From UBA4736 sp002404015 (GTDB lineage Bacteria > Chloroflexota > Dormibacteria > Dormibacterales > Dormibacteraceae), in contig DAIOCN010000017.1 in assembly GCA_036747295.1 (NCBI GenBank), positions 1 to 54,218 of the forward strand: a DNA stretch of 54,218 bases. The letters are read 5' to 3'. A program made the translations under genes and the position numbers. Below, one piece after another: positions 39,475 to 48,528 of this stretch. The notes below the pieces were generated by a model. The model made no database searches and was not told where the DNA came from. It saw nothing but the letters and a program-made list of their open reading frames with translations. Every line of letters starts with the position of its first letter. The stretch's first letter is position 1.

Positions 39475-40290
39475 GTGACGGACGAATCCTGGCTGGCAGC
39501 GTTCCGCGACGTCGGGTCCCGCATCCGCGCCGCGACCGCGGCCTTGGCGGGAACCGCCGCCGCCCGGGAGGAGCTGGGCCGGGGCGCCGGCGGGGACCGC
39601 ACGGTGGAGATCGACCGCCTGGCCGAGGCCACCGCGCTGGGCGTGCTGGCCGGCCTGGCGGAGCGCGGCGAGCGCTTCTCCCTGCTGTCCGAGGAGGTCG
39701 GCCGGGTCGATCACGGCGCCCCCTATCCGCTGATCGTGCTGGACCCCATCGACGGCAGCGTGAACGCCAAGACCGGCATCCCGGTGTACGCGGTCATGCT
39801 GAGCCTGGTCCGGGGCCCGACCGTCGCGGAGGTCGGGGTCGGCTACACCCTGAACCTGGTCAGCGGTGAGCAGTGGCACGCGGTCCGGGGCGGGGGCGCG
39901 TTCCGAAACGGCCAGCGCCTGGTCCCCCAGGCCAGCCGCCCGGGCGAACGGATCGACGTGCTGGGGCTGGAGAGCTCGGCCGGCTCCGTCCAGAAGAGCG
40001 ACGCGCTGATCAGGCGTGCCTCCAAGCTGCGCATCCTTGGCTGCATGGCCGTCTCCCTGGCCCACACGGCCAGCGGCGCCATCGACCTGTTCTGCTCTCC
40101 CATCCAGGCTCGGGTCTTCGACATGACGGCCGGCCTCCTCATGATCGAGGAGGTGGGCGGCGTGGCGACCGACATGGCTGGCCGCTCGCTGGCTGAGCTG
40201 GAGGCCGGGCTCGAGCGGCGGACCACAGTGCTGGCATCCGCGGACCGGGAGCTGCACCGGCGCTCCCTGGAAGTCCTGGCCGCGGGATGA
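39475..40290 (+). CDS. Inositol monophosphatase/FBPase-like phosphatase, 271 aa
   Basis: It belongs to the Li-sensitive Mg-dependent phosphatase fold. The metal site is 'LSEEVGRVDH' and 'IVLDPIDGSVNAKTGIPVY', and 'GCMAVSLAHTASGAIDLFC' is the second half. The glycine/serine pattern D-P-I-D-G-S is intact; the late W-D-x-A-A motif is replaced by 'ARVFDMTAGLLMIEEVGG'. The substrate may be a sugar phosphate, inositol phosphate or a nucleotide. It overlaps the GT4 gene as ATGA, so it may remove phosphate from a sugar intermediate of that pathway (inference). Start GTG 39475. Confidence 0.88.
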   Translation: MTDESWLAAFRDVGSRIRAATAALAGTAAAREELGRGAGGDRTVEIDRLAEATALGVLAGLAERGERFSLLSEEVGRVDHGAPYPLIVLDPIDGSVNAKTGIPVYAVMLSLVRGPTVAEVGVGYTLNLVSGEQWHAVRGGGAFRNGQRLVPQASRPGERIDVLGLESSAGSVQKSDALIRRASKLRILGCMAVSLAHTASGAIDLFCSPIQARVFDMTAGLLMIEEVGGVATDMAGRSLAELEAGLERRTTVLASADRELHRRSLEVLAAG

Positions 40291-41591
40291 GCTTCACGCC
40301 GGCCGACACCGTCTTCGCCATGCTCTCGTTCGAGGGGCCCGACGAGTACAGCCAGGCGGGCGGCCTCGGGGTCCGTGCCAAGGAGCTGGTGAGGGCCCTC
40401 GCCGATCAGGGTTACGAGACGCATCTGTTCTTCATCGGCGACCCGGCGCTGCCCGGCGAGGAGTCAGCCGTCGAAGGCCGCTTGACATACCACCGCTGGT
40501 CGCAGTGGATCAGCCGCAGCCACCCGATGGGTGTGTACGACGGGGAGGAGGGCAAGGTCCGGGACTGGAACCACAGCCTGCCCGGCTACCTGGTCGACTT
40601 CGTGGTGACGCCCGCGGCGCGAGCCGGCAAGCGGGTCGTCGTGCTCGGCGAGGAGTGGCACACGGCCTGGTCGATGAACCTGATTTCCGACCTGCTCTTC
40701 TATCGGGGCCTGCGGCACTGGGCGGTGATCCTCTGGAACGCCAACAACCTGTTCGGGTTCGACCGGATCGACTGGAAGTCCCTCGACCAGGCCACGACGC
40801 TGACGACCGTCAGCCGCTACATGAAGCACCGGATGTGGGAGTGGTCGGTCAACCCGATCGTCATCCCCAACGGCATCCCCCGCTCGGCGATCGTCGACCC
40901 GCCGCCCCGCCAGGTGGCCGCCGTCCGGGCCGCCGCCGGGGCCGACCTGCTGCTCTTCAAGATCGGTCGCTTCGACCCTGACAAGCGCTGGCTGATGGCG
41001 ATGACCGCCGCCGGGTTGCTGAAGCGGCAGGGCCTGCGCGTCAAGCTCCTGGTGCGGGGCGGCAAGGAGCCGCACGGCGCCGACGTGCTGGCCCACGCCG
41101 CGATGCACGGCCTGGTGGTCGCGGACTCGCCCTCGCCGCGCGACGCGGCCGGCGTCTCCCGCGTCCTCAAGGACAACGCTTCGGCGGACGTCGTCAACCT
41201 GGTCTCCTTCCTGCCCGAGTCGCTGCTGGGCCTGCTCTACGCGTCGGCCGACGCCGTGCTGGCCAACTCCGGCCATGAGCCCTTCGGCCTGGTCGGGCTG
41301 GAGGTGATGGCGGCCGGCGGCCTGGCGGTCACCGGATCGACCGGGGAGGACTACGCCGAGCCTTTCCGGAACGCGATCGTGCTGGAGACGGACGACCCGC
41401 TCGAGCTGGTCACCGCCCTGCGCTCGGTCCACGAGCGGCCGGAGCTCGCGCAGTCGCTGCGCCGGAGGGGTCGCGAGACGGCGCCGGATTTCACGTGGGA
41501 ACGCGTCCTGGAGCAGCTCCTATACCGGGTCGAGCTGGCCGGCTTTCGGCACGGGGCGGTGGCGGCCGGCGCCAAGCCAGCTCCGCGCTGA
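40287..41591 (+). CDS. GT4-family glycosyltransferase, 434 aa
   Basis: It is a GT-B retaining glycosyltransferase. The N-terminal 'DEYSQAGGLGVRAKELVRAL' resembles the glycogen-synthase K-x-G-G-L loop, with Q-A in place of Lys. The C-terminal donor site is 'LLFKIGRFDPDKRW', 'NSGHEPFGLVGLEVMAAGG' with the E-x7-E glutamates, and 'TGSTGEDYAEPF'. Long aromatic stretches ('HYRWSQWISRS'-like) suggest a glucan-type acceptor. A role in glucan or glycolipid synthesis is possible. It is coupled to the phosphatase gene by ATGA and ends a small operon. Confidence 0.85.
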   Translation: MSFTPADTVFAMLSFEGPDEYSQAGGLGVRAKELVRALADQGYETHLFFIGDPALPGEESAVEGRLTYHRWSQWISRSHPMGVYDGEEGKVRDWNHSLPGYLVDFVVTPAARAGKRVVVLGEEWHTAWSMNLISDLLFYRGLRHWAVILWNANNLFGFDRIDWKSLDQATTLTTVSRYMKHRMWEWSVNPIVIPNGIPRSAIVDPPPRQVAAVRAAAGADLLLFKIGRFDPDKRWLMAMTAAGLLKRQGLRVKLLVRGGKEPHGADVLAHAAMHGLVVADSPSPRDAAGVSRVLKDNASADVVNLVSFLPESLLGLLYASADAVLANSGHEPFGLVGLEVMAAGGLAVTGSTGEDYAEPFRNAIVLETDDPLELVTALRSVHERPELAQSLRRRGRETAPDFTWERVLEQLLYRVELAGFRHGAVAAGAKPAPR

Positions 41592-41670
41592 CTGTCGATT
41601 TGCATCGGCTGCCGTTCGTCGTCATGGTGAGGCGGCGCATGCTGGATCGCCTGTTCAGGAGGTGTCCGAG

Positions 41671-41994
41671 TTGAAGTACATCCTGCTTTTCTGCGACGAC
41701 GGGGGCGGCCACGAGATGGATCCCACGCAACAGGAGGCCATGTACGCCGAGGTCGGCAAGTGGTGGGATAAGAACGGGTCGAAGATCAGGGGCGGTGAGG
41801 AGCTGCAGTCGGCCTCCACGGCGACCACGGTGCGCGGCGGCCGGGTCACGGACGGTCCGTTCATGGAGGGCAAGGAGAGCATCGGCGGCTACGCGGTCGT
41901 CGAGGTGGCGGACCTGGACGAGGCCCTGGACCTGGCCAAGTCGTGGCCTGCCAGCCCGGTCGTGGAGGTCCGGCCACTGATTGAGCGCAACTAA
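41671..41994 (+). CDS. YCII/DGPF-domain protein, 107 aa
   Basis: It matches the small YCII-like 'DGPF' proteins encoded with ECF42 sigma factors: 'KYILLFCDDGG', 'GGEELQSASTATTVRGGRVT', the D-G-P-F motif in 'TDGPFMEGKESIGGYAVVEV', and 'EVRPLIERN' at the end. The start is TTG 41671, because AGGAGG at 41657-41662 is 8 nt upstream; the GTG at 41662 overlaps the ribosome site itself. Its last 14 nt overlap the sigma-factor gene. It probably acts as partner or sensor in the same regulation. Confidence 0.88.
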   Translation: MKYILLFCDDGGGHEMDPTQQEAMYAEVGKWWDKNGSKIRGGEELQSASTATTVRGGRVTDGPFMEGKESIGGYAVVEVADLDEALDLAKSWPASPVVEVRPLIERN

Positions 41995-43195
41995 CGAAGC
42001 TGCCGCGGACGTCCTCGCCTCCGTCTTCCGGGAGGAGGCAGGGCGTGTCACGGCGTCCCTGGTCGCGGCTGTGGGCGACTTCGACCTCGCCGAGGAGTCG
42101 GTGCAGGATGCGCTGCTGGCGGCGCTGGAGACGTGGCCGCGCGACGGCATCCCGCGCAATCCGGGCGCCTGGCTGACCACGACCGCGAGAAGGCGCGCCA
42201 TCGACCGCTTGCGCCGGGACGCGCGCTACCAGGACAAGCTGGAGCTGATCCGCGCGGCGCCGGACGACGTCGCCGAGGTCGACGACCGGCTGCGGCTGAT
42301 CTTCACCTGCTGCCACCCCGCCCTGGGCCGCGACGCCCAGGTCGCCCTGACCCTCCGCGCTGTGTGCGGGTTCACCACGGCCGAGATCGCCAGCGCGTTC
42401 CTGGCCAGCGAGCCCGCGATCGCGCAGCGGATCGTGAGGGCCCGGCGCAAGATCGTCGAGGCCGGGATCCCCTACCGGGTGCCCTCGGAGAGGGAGCTGG
42501 AAGGTCGGCTGGCGGAGGTCCTCGCGGTCCTCTACTTGATGTTCAACGAGGGCTACCTGGCGAGCGGCGGCCCGGCGCCCGCCCGCCGCGACCTGGCCGA
42601 GGACGCCGCCTGGCTGGCCGCGCTCGTCGCCCGACTTCTGCCGGCCGAGCCCGAGGCGCAGGGGCTGCTGGCCCTGATGCGCCTGCACCTGGCCCGGGCG
42701 GCCGCCCGCTTCGACCAGGCGGGCGAGATGGTGCTTCTGGCGGACCAGGACCGCGGGCTCTGGGACCGGCGCCTGATCGCCGCGGCCGTGGAGCTGCTGG
42801 AGCGGACGGCGGCTCGGCGCCGGCCCGGTCCGTACCAGCTCCAGGCGGCGATCGCCGCCTGCCACGCCGAGGCGGTGTCCTGGGAGGCCACCGACTGGGC
42901 CCAGATCGTCGCCCTCTACGACCTCCTGCTGCGCCAGATGCCCTCGCCGGTGGTCCGGCTCAACCGGGCGATCGCGCTGCGCCACCTGGAGGGCCCGGAG
43001 GCCGCGCTGGCGGAGGTGGAGGCGCTTGGGCGCGAGCTCGACGGCTACCACCTCTTCCACGCCACGCGGGCGGAGCTGCTCATCGACGTCGGCAGGGCCG
43101 AGCAGTCGCGGGCGGCCCAGGCCCGGGCGCTCGAGCTGACGGGCAACCCGGCCGAGCGAACGCTCCGGCTGCGCCGCCTCGGCGAGCTCCAGTAG
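41981..43195 (+). CDS. ECF42-type RNA polymerase sigma factor, 404 aa
   Basis: Sigma region 2 (15-80) includes 'DFDLAEESVQDALLAALETW' and 'PGAWLTTTARRRAIDRLRRD'. Region 4 (115-170) has 'LRAVCGFTTAEIASAFLASE' as HTH. A ~200-aa C-terminal extension with helical repeats is typical of ECF42 and replaces an anti-sigma factor. 'YLMFNEGYLAS' is the linker signature of this group. The start TTG 41981 overlaps the DGPF gene, which is the standard partner arrangement. The stress signal is unknown. Confidence 0.92.
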   Translation: MSATNEAAADVLASVFREEAGRVTASLVAAVGDFDLAEESVQDALLAALETWPRDGIPRNPGAWLTTTARRRAIDRLRRDARYQDKLELIRAAPDDVAEVDDRLRLIFTCCHPALGRDAQVALTLRAVCGFTTAEIASAFLASEPAIAQRIVRARRKIVEAGIPYRVPSERELEGRLAEVLAVLYLMFNEGYLASGGPAPARRDLAEDAAWLAALVARLLPAEPEAQGLLALMRLHLARAAARFDQAGEMVLLADQDRGLWDRRLIAAAVELLERTAARRRPGPYQLQAAIAACHAEAVSWEATDWAQIVALYDLLLRQMPSPVVRLNRAIALRHLEGPEAALAEVEALGRELDGYHLFHATRAELLIDVGRAEQSRAAQARALELTGNPAERTLRLRRLGELQ

Positions 43196-43217
43196 CCCGC
43201 CGGTGTATATCTCAGAC

Positions 43218-43409
43218 GTGAAAACCCTGGCTCTCGTCTTCGGCGTCCTGCTGGCACTGCTGGGCCTGGTCTGGATCGGCCAGGGTGTGGGGCTGATCAA
43301 AGGCAGCTTCATGACCGGGTCTGGCTTCTGGGGCAGCGTCGGAGTGGTCGTGCTGGTCGCCGGCGGCGGCCTGGTGTGGTTCGGCATGAGGAAGCGCTCG
43401 CCGGCCTAG
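43218..43409 (+). CDS. Small two-helix membrane protein, 63 aa
   Basis: GTG 43218 lies 6 nt after TATATC (43206-43211), fitting a leaderless start; GTG 43203 is less likely. Two helices are visible, 'LALVFGVLLALLGLVWIGQG' and 'GSVGVVVLVAGGGLVWFGM', around a short G/S loop, with a basic end. It is a common unnamed membrane protein type. Its stop codon begins the hairpin at 43407. Confidence 0.7.
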   Translation: MKTLALVFGVLLALLGLVWIGQGVGLIKGSFMTGSGFWGSVGVVVLVAGGGLVWFGMRKRSPA

Positions 43410-43443
43410 TGTTCTGCTCCGGAGTCTCTGGAGCGGGACACTA
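43407..43443 (+). terminator. 14-bp hairpin starting at the stop codon
   Basis: TAGTGTTCTGCTCC (43407-43420) pairs fully with GGAGCGGGACACTA (43430-43443), counting two G-U pairs, around a 9-nt loop. There is no U-tract, so it may be a processing or factor-assisted terminator ahead of glgE. Confidence 0.5.
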
Positions 43444-43481
43444 CTAACGTTCGAAGGCCCGCTTGGGGCACCATTGAACGG

Positions 43482-45443
43482 GTGGATGACGGCAGGCGGC
43501 GGGTGGCCATCGAGGCCGTCAGCCCGGAAGTGGACGGCGGCCGCTTTGCGGTGAAGCGGACGCTCGGCGACCTCGTCCTGGTGGACGCCGACATCTTCGC
43601 GGACGGCCACGACGAGCTGGCCGCCGTCCTCCGCTACCGCGCCGAGCAGGGCGAGTGGCGCGAGGCCCCTCTGCGCCTGACCGTGAACGACAGCTGGCGG
43701 GGCCAGTTCCGGGTCGACCGGCTGGGCCGCTGGTCGTTCACCATCGAGGCCTGGGTGGACCACTTCCACACCTGGGCCCGCGACATGATCCGCCGGCTTG
43801 AGGCGGGCCAGGACGTGGAGGTGGACCTCAAGGTGGGAGCGGCCCTCGTCCGGGCGGCCGCCAAGCGGGCCTCGGGCGCCGACGCCAAGACCCTGGCCGC
43901 CGCCGCCCGCTCGCTGACCGGCAAGCGGGGCGCCGAGCGGGCCCTGGCCTTCGACCTGGCCAACCTCATGGCCCGCCACCCGGACCGGAGCCACGCCGGC
44001 TGCTACGGCCACGAGGTCCCCATGTTTGTGGAGCGCGAGCGGGCGCGCTTCTCGGCCTGGTACGAGATGTTTCCCCGCTCCGCCTCCTCGAAGCCGGGCA
44101 GGCACGGCACGTTCAAGGACGTGGAGGCCAGGCTGCCCTACGTGGCGGGCATGGGCTTCGACGTGCTCTACCTGCCCCCGATCCACCCGATCGGCGCCGC
44201 CTTCCGTAAGGGCGCCAACAACACCACCCGGCCAACCCCGAGCGACCCCGGCAGCCCCTGGGCCATCGGCGCGCCCGAGGGCGGCCACAAGTCCATCCAC
44301 CCCGAGCTCGGCACGCTCGCCGACTTCAGGCACCTGGTGGCGGCGGCCGAGCGCCACGGCCTCGAGGTCGCGCTGGACATCGCCTTCCAGGTCTCTCCCG
44401 ACCATCCCTACGTGCGCGACCACCCGGAGTGGTTCCGGCAGCGGCCGGACGGCACGATCCAGTACGCGGAGAACCCGCCCAAGAAGTACCAGGACATCTA
44501 CCCGTTCGACTTCGAGTCGGAGCACCGTCAGGCGCTGTGGGAGGAGCTCAAAAGCGTGTTCGAGTTCTGGGTCGAGCAGGGCGTGCGCGCGTTCCGGGTG
44601 GACAACCCGCACACCAAGCCCTTCGACTTCTGGGAGTGGGTCATCGGGGAGCTGCACGCCCGGCACCCCGACCTGATCTTCCTGTCCGAGGCCTTCACCC
44701 ATCCCAAGGTGATGTACCGGCTGGCCAAACTGGGCTTCTCGCAGTCGTACACGTACTTTGCCTGGCGGCACGAGGCGTGGGAGCTGAAGCAGTACTTCAG
44801 CGAGCTGACCCGGCCGCCCGTCTCGGACTTCTTCCGGGCCAACCTCTGGCCCAACACACCCGACATCCTCACCGATTTCGCGCAGAAGGGAGGCCCCGTC
44901 GGGTCCGCGCTACGCCTTGTCCTGGCGGCAACGCTGGGCGCGTCATTCGGGATCTACGGGCCGGTGTATGAGCTCGTCGAGACCAGTCCCCACATGGTCG
45001 GCAGAGAGGACTATCTGGACTCGGAGAAGTACGCGATCCGGCACTGGGACCTGAAGCAGAAAGGCTCCCTGCGCGAGCTGATCACGCGCGTCAACCGGAT
45101 CCGGCGCGAGCACCCGGCCCTGCAGCACGACCGCTGGCTGCGCTTCGTGAACACGGACAATGAACGCCTGTTGGCCTACACGAAGACCGCTCCCGACGGA
45201 TCCGACCCGATCTGCGTCGTCGTCAACCTGGACCCCTTCCAGCGCCAGGCCGGGTGGATCGAGCTGCCCGTCGAGAGCGGGCCGCTCACGTATGCGGTCG
45301 AGGATGTCCTGAACGGCGCCGGCTACACGTGGAACGCGCCGCCGGCGTGGAACTACGTCGACCTCGACCCGGCGGTCACGCCTGCCCACGTGTTCCGGAT
45401 CGGCCGCCGCCTCCGGGAGTTGGAGAACAGCGATGTCGGCTGA
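43482..45443 (+). CDS. glgE: GlgE, alpha-1,4-glucan:maltose-1-phosphate maltosyltransferase
   Basis: It is a GH13 enzyme that extends alpha-1,4-glucan with maltose-1-phosphate. An N-terminal domain (1-200, with 'GRWSFTIEAWVDHFHTWARD') precedes the barrel: 'MGFDVLYLPPIHPIGAAFRK', nucleophile Asp374 in 'AFRVDNPHTKPFDFW', general acid Glu403 in 'FLSEAFTHPKVMY', then 'DILTDFAQKGG', and a C-terminal beta domain. The NPHTKP signature is specific for GlgE. GTG 43482 is first in the operon; its stop overlaps treS by 11 nt. The maltose-1-phosphate supplier is the adjacent fusion protein. Confidence 0.97.
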   Translation: MDDGRRRVAIEAVSPEVDGGRFAVKRTLGDLVLVDADIFADGHDELAAVLRYRAEQGEWREAPLRLTVNDSWRGQFRVDRLGRWSFTIEAWVDHFHTWARDMIRRLEAGQDVEVDLKVGAALVRAAAKRASGADAKTLAAAARSLTGKRGAERALAFDLANLMARHPDRSHAGCYGHEVPMFVERERARFSAWYEMFPRSASSKPGRHGTFKDVEARLPYVAGMGFDVLYLPPIHPIGAAFRKGANNTTRPTPSDPGSPWAIGAPEGGHKSIHPELGTLADFRHLVAAAERHGLEVALDIAFQVSPDHPYVRDHPEWFRQRPDGTIQYAENPPKKYQDIYPFDFESEHRQALWEELKSVFEFWVEQGVRAFRVDNPHTKPFDFWEWVIGELHARHPDLIFLSEAFTHPKVMYRLAKLGFSQSYTYFAWRHEAWELKQYFSELTRPPVSDFFRANLWPNTPDILTDFAQKGGPVGSALRLVLAATLGASFGIYGPVYELVETSPHMVGREDYLDSEKYAIRHWDLKQKGSLRELITRVNRIRREHPALQHDRWLRFVNTDNERLLAYTKTAPDGSDPICVVVNLDPFQRQAGWIELPVESGPLTYAVEDVLNGAGYTWNAPPAWNYVDLDPAVTPAHVFRIGRRLRELENSDVG

Positions 45444-48400
45444 CCCCACCTGGTACAAGGACGCCGTCATCTACGAGGTGCACGTGCGCGCCTTCGCCGA
45501 CAGCAACGGAGACGGCATCGGCGACTTCCGGGGCCTCATCTCGAAACTCGACTACATCGCCTCCCTGGGGGTCACAGCGATCTGGCTGCTGCCCTTCTAT
45601 CCATCGCCGCTGAAGGACGACGGCTACGACATCGCCGACTACACGGACGTCAACCCCACGTACGGGACGCTGTCGGACGTGCGCCGGCTGGTGCGCGGGG
45701 CGCACGCCCGGGGCATCCGCGTCATCACCGAGCTCGTCTGCAACCACACCTCGGACCAGCACCCCTGGTACCAGCGGGCGCGGCGGGCCAAGCCGGGCAC
45801 GGCGGCCCGCGACTTCTACGTCTGGAGCGACACGAACCAGCGCTACCTGGACGCCCGGATCATCTTCAAGGACTTCGAGACCTCGAACTGGACCTGGGAC
45901 CATGTGGCGAACGCCTACTTCTGGCACCGCTTCTACGCGCACCAGCCGGACCTCAACTACGACAACCCGAAGGTCCACGAGGCCCTCTTCAAGGTGGTCG
46001 ACTTCTGGCTGGAGATGGGCATCGACGGCCTCCGGCTGGACGCCATCCCCTACCTGTACGAGAGGGATGGCACCAACTGCGAGAACCTACCGGAGAGCCA
46101 CCAGTTTCTGAAAGACCTGCGCGCGCACGTGGACGCCAACTTCTCGGACCGAATGCTGCTGGCGGAGGCCAACCAGTGGCCGGAGGAGGCCGTGACCTAC
46201 TTCGGGAACGGGGACGAGTGCCACATGGCGTTCCACTTCCCGGTGATGCCGCGGCTCTTCATGGCGCTGCGCATGGAGGATCGCTTCCCGGTCATCGACA
46301 TCCTCGCCCAGACCCCGCCCATCCCGGAGAGCGCGCAGTGGGCGATGTTCCTGCGCAACCACGACGAGCTGACCCTGGAGATGGTCACCGACGAGGAGCG
46401 GGACTACATGTACCGCAGCTACACGCGCGACCCCGAAGCCCGCATCAACCTCGGCATCCGGCGCCGACTGGCGCCGCTCCTGAGCAACAACCGGCGGCGT
46501 ATCGAGCTCATGAACGCCCTTCTCTTCTCGCTGCCCGGGACGCCCGTCCTCTACTACGGCGACGAGATCGGGATGGGCGACAACATCTACCTGGGCGACC
46601 GCAACGGCGTGCGCACGCCGATGCAGTGGAGCGGCGACCGCAACGCGGGCTTCTCCGACGCCAACCGGCAGCGTCTCTACCTGCCCGTGATCCTGGACCC
46701 CGAGTATCACTACGAGTCGGTCAACGTGGAGACCCAGGAAGGCAACCCGCAGTCGCTGCTGCACTGGATGAAGCGGCTCATCTCGCTGCGCCGCCGCCAC
46801 TCGGCGTTCGGGCGGGGAACGATCGAGTTCCTCCACCCCGAGAACAGGAGCGTGATCGCCTTCATCCGGCACCACGGCGATGAGCGGATCCTGTTGCTCG
46901 CCAACCTCTCGCGCTTTCCCCAGTTCGCCCACCTGGACCTGGCGGACTTCAGCGGCCTGGTCCCGGTCGAGATGTTCGGCCGCTCCGAGTTCCCGCCGAT
47001 CGGGGAGACGCCTTACCAGGTCACGCTGGGGCCGCACGCCTTCTACTGGTTCTCGATCGAGCCGCTGAAGGTGGCGGCCCAGCTGGACGCGGAGCCACCC
47101 CGCCTCGAGAAGGCCGCCCTGGAGACCCAGCTGCCGGCCTATCTGGCCCGCCAGCGCTGGTTCAGCTCCAAGTCGCGCCGGATCAAGGGTGTCCGCATCG
47201 CGGACGTCATCCCTGTCGCCGGCGCCGAGGTGACGCTCGCGGAGGTCGACTACGCGGGCACCGACGCCGAGCTGTTCGCCCTGCCGCTGCGCCCGGCCGA
47301 GGACGGCAAGATGACCGACGCCCTGACCGACCCGGCGTTCACCGAGAGCCTGCTGGACGCGATCGCCAGGCGGCGCCGCTTCAAGGGCCGCCAGGGCGAC
47401 CTGCTGGCGCTGCCCACGCCGCAGCTGAAACGCCTTCGGGGCGCCGACTCGGGCACGGAGAAGCTGACGCCCAAGCTGTCCGGCGCCGAGCAGTCGAACA
47501 ACTCGGTCGTGTTCGGCGAGCGGCTGATCATGAAGTTCTACCGCCGGGTCGAGGACGGCTTGAATCCCGACCTCGAGGTGGCCCGCTTCCTGACCGACGC
47601 CGGCTTTCCGAACATAGCCCCGGTGGCGGGGGCGCTCTTCTACCGGCGGAGCCGCGACCAGACGGCGGCGCTGGGAATGTTGCAGGCCTACGTGCCCAAC
47701 CAGGGCGACGCCTGGAAGCAGGCGCTGCGGGCCGTGGATGGACTGCTCGACCGGGGTGCCCCCTGCCGGCCGGACAGCGTCAAGGGCTACCGGGTGCTGG
47801 CCGCTTTGCTCGGCCGCCGGACGGCGCAGATGCACCTGGCACTGGCGTCCGACGCCGAGAACCCCGACTTCGCGCCGGAGCCGACCTCGATGCTCGACGC
47901 GCGCTCGATCTACCAGTCGATCCGCAGCCTGGCCGGACAGGTCTTCCCGATGCTGCGCCAGGCGCTGCCCCGGCTCCCGGCCGAGCTGGCCGAGGAGGCG
48001 CAGGCGGTCCTGGGCCTGGAGGCGGCGGTCCAGGAGAGGCTGCGGCACGTGCTGGAGCGGCCCGTCAGCGCCGCTCGGATTCGCTGCCACGGCGACTTCC
48101 ACCTGGGCCAGGTGCTGTACACGGGCAGCGACTACATCATCATCGACTTCGAGGGCGAGCCCGGCCGGCCCCTGCGCGACCGGCGGCTCAAGCGCTGGGC
48201 TCTCAAGGACGTCGCCGGAATGTTGCGCAGCTTCGAGTACGCGGGTTTCAGCGGCCTGAGCGCGCGGCCCGCGGGCACCGTCACGAAGCCGATGGAGGCC
48301 TGCGTACGGCTCTGGACGACGGCCGCGTCGGCCGCCTTCCTCGAGTCTTACGTGGCGACCGCGGGCACGGCGCCGTTCATGCCACGTACCGTGGAGGAGC

Positions 48401-48528
48401 GGAGCATCGTGCTCCAGACGATGCTGATCGAAAAGGCGCTGTACGAGCTGCGCTACGAGCTCGACAACCGGCCCGGCTGGGTGTCGATCCCGATCAAAGG
48501 GATACTCGAATTGATGAAAAGCCGATGA
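45433..48528 (+). CDS. treS: Trehalose synthase-maltokinase fusion (TreS-Mak), 1031 aa
   Basis: Residues 1-550 are a GH13 trehalose synthase interconverting trehalose and maltose: 'WYKDAVIYEVHVRAFADSNG', Asp203 in 'GLRLDAIPYL', Glu245 in 'LLAEANQWPE', and 'FLRNHDELTLEMV'. From about 557 ('LPAYLARQRWFSSKSRRIKG') follows a maltokinase domain with the kinase-fold marks 'RCHGDFHLGQVLY' (His886-Gly-Asp) and 'IIIDFEGEP', which phosphorylates maltose at C1. The fusion channels trehalose to maltose-1-phosphate for GlgE. It overlaps glgE by 11 nt and glgB by ATGA. Confidence 0.96.
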   Translation: MSADPTWYKDAVIYEVHVRAFADSNGDGIGDFRGLISKLDYIASLGVTAIWLLPFYPSPLKDDGYDIADYTDVNPTYGTLSDVRRLVRGAHARGIRVITELVCNHTSDQHPWYQRARRAKPGTAARDFYVWSDTNQRYLDARIIFKDFETSNWTWDHVANAYFWHRFYAHQPDLNYDNPKVHEALFKVVDFWLEMGIDGLRLDAIPYLYERDGTNCENLPESHQFLKDLRAHVDANFSDRMLLAEANQWPEEAVTYFGNGDECHMAFHFPVMPRLFMALRMEDRFPVIDILAQTPPIPESAQWAMFLRNHDELTLEMVTDEERDYMYRSYTRDPEARINLGIRRRLAPLLSNNRRRIELMNALLFSLPGTPVLYYGDEIGMGDNIYLGDRNGVRTPMQWSGDRNAGFSDANRQRLYLPVILDPEYHYESVNVETQEGNPQSLLHWMKRLISLRRRHSAFGRGTIEFLHPENRSVIAFIRHHGDERILLLANLSRFPQFAHLDLADFSGLVPVEMFGRSEFPPIGETPYQVTLGPHAFYWFSIEPLKVAAQLDAEPPRLEKAALETQLPAYLARQRWFSSKSRRIKGVRIADVIPVAGAEVTLAEVDYAGTDAELFALPLRPAEDGKMTDALTDPAFTESLLDAIARRRRFKGRQGDLLALPTPQLKRLRGADSGTEKLTPKLSGAEQSNNSVVFGERLIMKFYRRVEDGLNPDLEVARFLTDAGFPNIAPVAGALFYRRSRDQTAALGMLQAYVPNQGDAWKQALRAVDGLLDRGAPCRPDSVKGYRVLAALLGRRTAQMHLALASDAENPDFAPEPTSMLDARSIYQSIRSLAGQVFPMLRQALPRLPAELAEEAQAVLGLEAAVQERLRHVLERPVSAARIRCHGDFHLGQVLYTGSDYIIIDFEGEPGRPLRDRRLKRWALKDVAGMLRSFEYAGFSGLSARPAGTVTKPMEACVRLWTTAASAAFLESYVATAGTAPFMPRTVEERSIVLQTMLIEKALYELRYELDNRPGWVSIPIKGILELMKSR

